DNA of 42,197 nucleotides from Micromonospora sp. CPCC 205371 (GTDB lineage Bacteria; Actinomycetota; Actinomycetes; Mycobacteriales; Micromonosporaceae): assembly GCF_026130045.1 (NCBI RefSeq), contig NZ_JAIBNX010000001.1, positions 162,446 through 204,642 on the forward strand, in the 5' to 3' direction. Of this stretch, positions 33,059 through 38,823 are shown in pieces. Position numbers and translations under genes: made by a program. Below the pieces are notes generated by a model that had not been told where the DNA came from, did no database searches, and worked only from the letters and a program-made list of their open reading frames with translations. Numbering within the stretch: position 1 is the stretch's first letter; each line of letters starts with the position of its first letter.

Positions 33059-33120
33059 AGATCTTGGAGGGTTGTGGCTGAAATGACGCCAAGACGCGCC
33101 AAGATCTACCGATCTTGGCG
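33059..33120. repeat. Second palindromic element with AGATCTTGG half-sites
   Basis: AGATCTTGG (33059-33067) is the perfect complement of CCAAGATCT (33099-33107), and CGCCAAGATC (33097-33106) is the perfect complement of GATCTTGGCG (33111-33120) with a 4-base loop. The central copy can therefore pair with either neighbour, giving two alternative hairpins. Confidence 0.7.
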
Positions 33121-33214
33121 GCATCACGTCGCCCAGAGCGACGCTCCAACTCCAAGGTTGGCGCGCAACGGAATCGGCGCGGCGCGTCCGCGTCCTCCAC
33201 GCCAGCCAAGCTCC

Positions 33215-33224
33215 CCGATCAAGG
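33215..33224 (-). repeat. Possible remnant of the three-half-site repeat
   Basis: CCGATCAAGG is identical to the complement of the third half-site (CCTTGATCGG) of copies A to C. It is short, so chance is possible. Confidence 0.3.
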
Positions 33225-33402
33225 ACGCCACGCCGATGGCTTAAGGGAGACCCCCGTCAAGGTCATCGTTCCGGCGGCAATGTTCACAGCTTGAGTGGCT
33301 CGCGGTGCTTGACGGGACATTTCGGTCGGGCATGGAGCGCTGACCGGTGCCCGCCGGGCGTGGTCGGCAATGACGAAGCGCCGGATCGCGCAGTCAACGA
33401 CG

Positions 33403-33480
33403 TTGATCAAGGAGATCTGCATCGATCAAGGGCAAATACACGCGGAAAGAGATCGAACCACGTGCATTCGCCCTTGATCA
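33403..33480 (-). repeat. Palindromic three-half-site repeat, copy D (inverted)
   Basis: On the minus strand the order is arm 1 (33479-33458), loop TTCGATCTCTTT, arm 2 (33445-33424), then ATGCAGATCT and third half-site CCTTGATC. The stem has three non-Watson-Crick pairs, all G-U when read on the minus strand. This copy is opposite to the other three. Confidence 0.88.
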
Positions 33481-33504
33481 GCGGAAGCAGGACGCGGGCC
33501 ACAG

Positions 33505-33557
33505 GCCACGCGGCGCAGCCACGCGGCGCAGAACGCGCGACGCGGCCGCGCGGCGCA
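33505..33557. repeat. 13-base GC-rich tandem repeat
   Basis: GCCACGCGGCGCA occurs perfectly twice in tandem (33505-33517, 33518-33530) and once more with one change at 33545-33557. No function is evident. Confidence 0.6.
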
Positions 33558-33702
33558 GGACGCGCGGTCGGCGGAACGGTGTGGGGGGTGCCGTCGGCGG
33601 TGGCGGAGGGCGTCGTGCGTTCGGCGAGGTGGCGTGGGGTGGAAGCGCTAGCAGGAGATGGCGACTAGCCGGGGTCGCCGTGGGCCTCTATGCTCCGGAA
33701 AC

Positions 33703-34320
33703 GTGTCAGGCGACGGCGGGGGGCCGGGCGCGGGTCCGAGAGGGCTGGGCGCTCGGTTAGTTGCGATACCGCTCCGGTGGCTGGGGGTCAGCACCGGTGC
33801 TGCTGCGTTGGCGGCTTCTGGGCTGTTCGGCGGGCTGGAGGTCGTCGAAGAGCCAGCCGTGCCACCGGCTGTAATCAACGAGGTCAACCGTGGCGAGCCG
33901 TGGAACGTGACCGTGGTGCGCGCCCGCTTGCTGAGCGAGCTGGGCGACCTTCGGCTGCAGGAGGAAGGCGACCGCTGGTTCGCCGTCGTGGCCGACGTCG
34001 AGGTGACCGCCCCCGAGAGCCGCAGTGATGTCAGCGACATCCTCACCGTCTCCGGCGTAGAGGGACTGCTCGACGACAAGCCCCAGCACATCGTCATGGT
34101 TCGCGACGCTAGCCGCGTCCAGTACCTCAATCCGAACATGCCGGAGAGAATCGGCTTCGTCTGGGAACAGAGGGGCAGCGCGCCGATACCGACCAATGTG
34201 ACCATCACGATCTACAAGAAGACCTACCAGGCCTCCTCGCTCACCGACCACATGGAGTGGCTCGACCATGAGCCTCGGGCGGAGTTGGAAGTGCCTGTCG
34301 AGGATAAGCGGTCGCCATGA
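33703..34320 (+). CDS. Single-TM protein with Ig-like outside domain (gene 1 of 3)
   Basis: A 205-residue protein: short basic Gly/Pro-rich start, membrane segment (about 18-45), then an outside beta-rich domain (NVTVVRARLLSEL, WFAVVADVEVTAPES, NVTITIYKKTYQ). The order of strands resembles DUF4352-type folds but I do not recognise a named family. GTG 33703 is chosen since TATGCT, a plausible -10, lies 8 bases upstream; ATG 33658 is the alternative. It overlaps the next gene by ATGA, starting a three-gene operon of similar proteins. Confidence 0.65.
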   Translation: MSGDGGGPGAGPRGLGARLVAIPLRWLGVSTGAAALAASGLFGGLEVVEEPAVPPAVINEVNRGEPWNVTVVRARLLSELGDLRLQEEGDRWFAVVADVEVTAPESRSDVSDILTVSGVEGLLDDKPQHIVMVRDASRVQYLNPNMPERIGFVWEQRGSAPIPTNVTITIYKKTYQASSLTDHMEWLDHEPRAELEVPVEDKRSP

Positions 34321-34979
34321 CGGAGACGCCGCAGCAGCCCGTTCCGGAGGAGGTACGCAGCCACCGGGCACCGCCCGGTCCTGTGCAGCGCGTCGGCACC
34401 AAGGCGAGCGTGGGCACCCTGCTCATCGCAGCGCTGGCAATCGGCGGGCTCATCGCCAGTTGGCGCCCACTCGGTGGTGGCGCCACTGAGGAGCGCGAGC
34501 GACCGTTCGTCCGTGCGGGTCAGGTTGGCGACACGGTCTCGGCCCGCGTCTTCGACGCGAAGGTGGTCAGCGTCAGCGGTGCGGGCAAGGTCAGGCTCAA
34601 AGGCGCGGCGATCGACACGGGCGGCGTGTGGATCATCGTCCGGGCCCGGATCACGGCCACCGACGAGGAAACGTCGGTGGGGTACGCCGCACTTCGGGAC
34701 GCCCGCGACCGGGTCTTTCTCGCGTCCACCCGGATCGAGCAGAGGATGATCGGCGTCCGCTCCTTTCAGCCCGGCATCCCGGTCGAGGGTGCGTTCGTGT
34801 TCGAGGTGCCGCGCGACGCGGCCACCAACCTCACGCTTCTGCTCGCCAGGCAGTCGATAGACCGGCGGATGGACGCCATGGCCGAGATCGAACTGTCCAC
34901 TTATGACAGTCCTACGATCGACACGTGGGCCGCGGCGGCGGAGCCCGTCACCATCGACGAGCCCAAGGTCGTGCCATGA
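34317..34979 (+). CDS. Single-TM protein with Ig-like outside domain (gene 2 of 3)
   Basis: A 220-residue protein with a cytoplasmic Pro-rich start, membrane segment (about 28-48) and an outside domain with strands VSARVFDAKVVSVSG, VWIIVRARITAT, DRVFLASTR and VEGAFVFEVPRD, matching the layout of DUF4352-like domains. ATGA overlaps link it to both neighbours, so the three proteins are made together. Function unknown. Confidence 0.72.
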   Translation: MTETPQQPVPEEVRSHRAPPGPVQRVGTKASVGTLLIAALAIGGLIASWRPLGGGATEERERPFVRAGQVGDTVSARVFDAKVVSVSGAGKVRLKGAAIDTGGVWIIVRARITATDEETSVGYAALRDARDRVFLASTRIEQRMIGVRSFQPGIPVEGAFVFEVPRDAATNLTLLLARQSIDRRMDAMAEIELSTYDSPTIDTWAAAAEPVTIDEPKVVP

Positions 34980-36466
34980 GCCAGCCACCGTCGCCATGGG
35001 CGCCACCGCCACCGGCGGAGCCGGCATGGACACCGCCGGACGCCACCGCCGTGCCGCCCGGCGCGGATGGCACCGCGCAATCGTCTGAGCCGCCCTCGCG
35101 GTCGGACGAGGCCGACACCGCCGTCTTCCAACGACTCGATCCGGACACTGCCGCGCTGCCGCAGCTGGCACCGCCCACGTCGGCTCCGACCGCGCCGCAC
35201 GCGCCCGGTGGGCGGCCAGTACCTGTCACGCCGGTCGCGCCGCCGCCGCACCCGTCGCTGCTCGCCGTCACCGCGCCGCAACCGCCCGCACCGCCACCAC
35301 ATCCGGTCGCGCCACCATCCGCACACCCACAGCCCGTCGCGCCACCGCCTTTCGGCGTAAGGCAGCAGGCACCGCCGCCACCCGCCGTGCCGCAGGTGAC
35401 GCCGGAGGTGCGGCCGGGCGCGCGTTCGTACTCGTCTCCACCGGCCGCGGCACCCGTCGGACCACCGCCGTCACCCGGCGCGCCATCCATGTGGGCGCCG
35501 GCCACTGCGCCAGGGCCAGCGATGCAGCCCCAACCGCCCACCGCATCACCGCCAGCTCCGACCCAGGCGGCGGCGCCACCCGGGTGGCCCCCGCCACCGA
35601 GCGCGCCGTCGGATGGCACGCAGCCAATTCCCCTGCCACCATCAGCCGCACCCCAGCCGGCCGCGTCAACCGCCGGGTCTATGTTCGCCGCGCCACCGCA
35701 GACCGCATGGCCATCTGGATGGCCGCCGCCAAGCACGCCGTTCCCGGCGGCGCCGGCAGGCGGCACGCAGTCACCCGTGCCACCGCCAGCCGCGACGCCG
35801 CCGGGTTGGGGCGCGCCGGCAGGCGGGGCAGCAGTATCCCCTCCGCATGCTGGGTGGGCTCCCGCGGCGCACGCCGTGCCCGGGCAGTCACCTCAATCTG
35901 GGCAGGCGCCGACGGCGCAGGCGGAGGTGGTGCGGGGATGGTGGCGGCGGAATCTTTGGGGGCTGCTCGCGGTGGTGCCGCTGTTTGCCCTTGCCATTGG
36001 CCCGTCCGCCAAGGAGGGGATCGACCGCCTCAACAATATCGAGACGTACCGGCCGATCGCCGCTAGCGCGGACGGGTGGGCAGACTTTGCCGGCGTACGG
36101 ATCAAGCTGGTGGAGGTGACACCGACCACCGATGCCAAGACCTTCGGCGGCGATCCCTTCGTGTTGCCTGACGGGCTGACGCTGTGGCGGGTCACGCTCA
36201 CGATTGAGGCGCCCAGCACCAAGGCGCTCGCTGGTTGCGCCGTCAAGCTCGAAGACAAGGAAGGCCGGATCTACGGTAGCGACCCCAGCGAGGTTGACGG
36301 TGCCCGCCTGCCGTACCCAGGATGCATGCCGGAGGACGACGAGGCGCCGCCGCCGTTCCAGGTGGTGAACTACTTCGTCATGCCCGAGTCTGCTAGCCCA
36401 GCGGCGGTGCGCGTTACGCGGTCGAGCGAGACGCCGCGCTACGTCCGGTTTTCGGCCGGAGGCTGA
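34976..36466 (+). CDS. Proline-rich single-TM protein with outside domain (gene 3 of 3)
   Basis: A 496-residue protein. Residues 1-315 are a low-complexity Pro/Ala/Gly-rich cytoplasmic region with repeated PPP and WPPP motifs; a membrane segment follows (about 324-342, LWGLLAVVPLFALAIG), then an outside domain of about 140 residues with one cysteine pair (CAVKLED..GCMPEDD) and strands like those of its two neighbours. ATG 34976 is in an ATGA overlap. Long proline-rich tails of this kind often dock partner proteins or polymers in the cytoplasm. It overlaps the convergent gene by 28 bp. Confidence 0.72.
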   Translation: MSQPPSPWAPPPPAEPAWTPPDATAVPPGADGTAQSSEPPSRSDEADTAVFQRLDPDTAALPQLAPPTSAPTAPHAPGGRPVPVTPVAPPPHPSLLAVTAPQPPAPPPHPVAPPSAHPQPVAPPPFGVRQQAPPPPAVPQVTPEVRPGARSYSSPPAAAPVGPPPSPGAPSMWAPATAPGPAMQPQPPTASPPAPTQAAAPPGWPPPPSAPSDGTQPIPLPPSAAPQPAASTAGSMFAAPPQTAWPSGWPPPSTPFPAAPAGGTQSPVPPPAATPPGWGAPAGGAAVSPPHAGWAPAAHAVPGQSPQSGQAPTAQAEVVRGWWRRNLWGLLAVVPLFALAIGPSAKEGIDRLNNIETYRPIAASADGWADFAGVRIKLVEVTPTTDAKTFGGDPFVLPDGLTLWRVTLTIEAPSTKALAGCAVKLEDKEGRIYGSDPSEVDGARLPYPGCMPEDDEAPPPFQVVNYFVMPESASPAAVRVTRSSETPRYVRFSAGG

Positions 36467-37809
36467 GAGTCCTCAACGGCGTCAGGCGCTGGCGGTGGTT
36501 GCAGACGCAGTACCCGGTCGACCGCCGCACCGAGCAGGCAGGCGAGCAGCACGACGCCGACCGCGTCATTGATCACGGAGAGCGGCCCTGACAGTGGCCA
36601 CCAGACGCTGCCCAACTCGCGGGGTCCGATGAGGAATCGTTCCAGCTCCCACATCCACTGCTGCGCGGTCTGCGCTATCAGGAACGACAGGCAGAACATG
36701 AGCATTGGCGCCAGACCGGCACGGAACATCAGCCGCAGGCTCTGCACCAAGGGCGCGAACCGGTCGCGCACATCGGTGGTGAGGTTGGTGCCGACGACGC
36801 GTACCGGCTTCGGCAGCCCTCGCCACCACGAGTTGGCCCGCTGAAGCAGCTCAGAGGCGGGCGGACCGGGTTCGACCAGCCTGTGGCCGTACACGACCGC
36901 GCCCACGGCCAGCCACGCGAGCGGTACGACGATGACGGCGTCAGCGGACGAGATCGCGTTGACCAGCCACTCGCCGGCGCTGCGGACCACGTTGGTCAGC
37001 GGGCCGAGCGACGACACGAAGGATTCCCAGACGTCCAGCAGCCACTCGACGACCTTGCGGCCGCGTACCCAGTCGGTGACCGGGTCGCGCACGGAGTTGA
37101 ACGCAACGACCGTGATGAGAATCCAGATGACTTCGATGTAGGCGCCGAAGATGGCCACTACGGGCCAGCGGCGCCCACCCTGCCACCAGTTGAGCAGCCA
37201 GCGCAGCAGGATCGCGAACCCGACCACGACGGCGAGGGTCACGGTGACGTCGAAGGGCAGGCGCTCTTCCAGGTTCTTGCTGAGTGCGTCCGGGTTGCTG
37301 AAGATCGCCGCGTCGTTGAAGGTGGCGTCTTCGAAGACTTCGTAGAAGTAGTTCGAGACGTCCGCCTGTAGATAGCCCCACGAGGCGTACACGGCGAGGA
37401 AGGGGACCATGGCGCTGGCCAGGTAGTCGAGCAGCGTCTTTGGCCGGCGCTGTGCCTCGGCGGGCTCCTGCGCGGGCGCTCGGGTCACGGCGGCCAGCCA
37501 CGGCAGGGATGGCAGTACCGTCCGCAACATCAGTACCAGGGCGGCGAGGGTGGCGACCGGCCCGATGATCAGGACCAGCATGCCGAGCACGTCGTTCAGC
37601 TTGCTGGCCTGTACGGCGGCGATGAGGGCGAACTCGCGCACCGCCGCGCCGGCGAAGTAGAGCGCGAACAGCACCGGCCAGTGCTTCCACAACAGTCGAG
37701 CCGAGGTGACGAGCACGGCGCCGGTGTCGGCGAGCGCGCTGGCAAGCGTCCTACGCCGGCGCGCACGCGGTGGCCGCGGTGGCGCCGTCACTCCCCCCGT
37801 GGCGGTCAC
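36439..37809 (-). CDS. Unrecognised multi-TM membrane protein
   Basis: A 456-residue protein with roughly six to eight membrane helices (clusters near residues 35-60, 70-95, 118-136, 190-240, 288-305, 355-375, 420-440) separated by amphipathic stretches. No catalytic or transporter motif is recognisable. GTG 37809 is chosen because a TTAGCC hexamer lies 9 bases upstream and no ribosome site is seen; further upstream codons lie in a region without protein-like sequence. It is convergent with the proline-rich protein gene and divergent from the sigma factor gene. It could belong functionally with the three single-TM proteins, but that is only position. Confidence 0.7.
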   Translation of the reverse strand: MTATGGVTAPPRPPRARRRRTLASALADTGAVLVTSARLLWKHWPVLFALYFAGAAVREFALIAAVQASKLNDVLGMLVLIIGPVATLAALVLMLRTVLPSLPWLAAVTRAPAQEPAEAQRRPKTLLDYLASAMVPFLAVYASWGYLQADVSNYFYEVFEDATFNDAAIFSNPDALSKNLEERLPFDVTVTLAVVVGFAILLRWLLNWWQGGRRWPVVAIFGAYIEVIWILITVVAFNSVRDPVTDWVRGRKVVEWLLDVWESFVSSLGPLTNVVRSAGEWLVNAISSADAVIVVPLAWLAVGAVVYGHRLVEPGPPASELLQRANSWWRGLPKPVRVVGTNLTTDVRDRFAPLVQSLRLMFRAGLAPMLMFCLSFLIAQTAQQWMWELERFLIGPRELGSVWWPLSGPLSVINDAVGVVLLACLLGAAVDRVLRLQPPPAPDAVEDSQPPAENRT

Positions 37810-37911
37810 GCGGCACAGGCTAACGCAGTCGCGCCGCTGGACAAACCCCTGTTCACGGCCGCTCAGCTGGGCAACCTCATACTTTCGGTGGAGCTTTTTC
37901 TGGCTGATCGG

Positions 37912-37938
37912 GTTACAGTAAGTCCACCTGTTGGGTAT
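37912..37938 (+). promoter_or_regulatory. SigF/SigB-type promoter of the sigma factor gene
   Basis: GTTA (37912-37915) and GGGTAT (37933-37938) are spaced by 17 bases, fitting the general-stress consensus GTTT-N14-18-GGGTA used by SigF/SigB-type sigma factors in actinobacteria. The site is 37 bases before the ATG, so the sigma factor probably transcribes its own gene. Confidence 0.6.
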
Positions 37939-37975
37939 AGAGCGCGGACAAGGTGCAGGTGCAGGGAGGACCACC

Positions 37976-38773
37976 ATGACCGCCACATACGCCCCCACGT
38001 GGGCCGACGTCGACGATCGACAGCTCTCCGAGAGCGCCAGCGACGTACTCGCCGCTATGGCTGCGCTGCCGGCCGGGCACCCCCGTCGCATGGCCCTCCG
38101 CGACCGGGCCATCGAGGCATGGCTGCCGCTGGCGCGCCATCTCGCGCAGCGCTTCGCCGGCCGAGCCGAGCCCATGGACGACCTGGTACAGACCGCAACC
38201 GTCGGCCTCATCAAGGCCGTCGACAAGTTCGACCCCGACCGCGGCGTCGACTTCACCGGATACGCGATCCCCACCATCATCGGCGAGCTCAAACGCCACT
38301 TCCGTGACCGGACCTGGGACGTTCGGGTGCCACGGCGCCTTCAGGAGCTGCGGATGAGCATCGCCGAGGCGAGCAGCGTGCTCAACCAGTCGCTGGGCCG
38401 CTCGCCGACGGTGGCCGACATCGCGGCACACCTGAGGATCTCCGAGGAAGACGTGCTGGAGGGCCTGGAGGGCGCTCGCGCGTACAACGCGGTGTCGCTC
38501 TCGATCCCCGCTGGCGACGGCGAGGGCGCTGTGCCGCTCGGAGATCTGCTCGGCGGGGAGGACCCCCAGTACGAGCTCGCCGAGCTGCGCGTGGCTCTCG
38601 GGCCGGCGCTGGCCGCCCTCGACGAGCGTGAGCAGCGCATTCTCACGCTGCGCTTCTACGGCAACATGACGCAGACGCAGATCGCCGAGCAGATCGGCGT
38701 CTCGCAGATGCACGTGTCGCGGCTGCTTGCCCGTGCTCTCAACAAGCTGCGCGGCGAACTCACGGACTTCTGA
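37976..38773 (+). CDS. SigF/SigB-type RNA polymerase sigma factor
   Basis: A 265-residue sigma-70 family group 3 factor with region 2 (MDDLVQTATVGLIKAVDKFDPDRGVDFTGYAIPTIIGELKRHFRD region, about 65-112), region 3 (SLGRSPTVADIAAHL) and region 4 (LDEREQRILTLRFYGNMTQTQIAEQIGVSQMHVSRLL, about 215-255). GELKRHFRD with VRVPRRLQEL is characteristic of the SigB/SigF/SpoIIAC stress and sporulation group, which is held inactive by anti-sigma kinases and freed by STAS proteins. No anti-sigma gene is adjacent; a STAS protein and phosphatase lie at 11.6-13.6 kb. GGGAGGA lies 6 bases before the ATG. Confidence 0.95.
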   Translation: MTATYAPTWADVDDRQLSESASDVLAAMAALPAGHPRRMALRDRAIEAWLPLARHLAQRFAGRAEPMDDLVQTATVGLIKAVDKFDPDRGVDFTGYAIPTIIGELKRHFRDRTWDVRVPRRLQELRMSIAEASSVLNQSLGRSPTVADIAAHLRISEEDVLEGLEGARAYNAVSLSIPAGDGEGAVPLGDLLGGEDPQYELAELRVALGPALAALDEREQRILTLRFYGNMTQTQIAEQIGVSQMHVSRLLARALNKLRGELTDF

Positions 38774-38778
38774 TGCGA

Positions 38779-38806
38779 GGTGGGGGCGGCCATGGCCGCC
38801 CCCACC
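38779..38806. terminator. Perfect 28-base palindrome, bidirectional terminator
   Basis: GGTGGGGGCGGCCA is followed immediately by its complement, giving a 14+14 perfect palindrome between the convergent sigma factor (ends 38773) and xyloglucanase (ends 38824) genes. As RNA it forms a tight G/C hairpin on either strand. Confidence 0.75.
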
Positions 38807-38823
38807 ATCACTGGCGCGTCAGG

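Larger units (their letters stand above)
32699..33702. other. Gene-free, repeat-dense 1-kb region
   Basis: No reading frame here has codon use or similarity of a real gene. The stretch holds repeat copy C (32832), a different palindrome with three GATCTTGG half-sites (33059-33120), a short remnant of the first repeat (33215), repeat copy D in opposite orientation (33403), and a GC-rich 13-base tandem repeat (33505-33557). It lies between two divergent gene groups and looks like an accumulation site for small repeats. Confidence 0.75.

Noticed and set aside
32765-33244. Small hypothetical genes in the 1-kb gene-free region
   Set aside because: Frames there are built from repeats and low-complexity DNA, without ribosome sites or protein-like composition.
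13618-33480. CRISPR array made of the palindromic repeats
   Set aside because: The copies are kilobases apart, in both orientations and with no spacer regularity; no cas gene is present.
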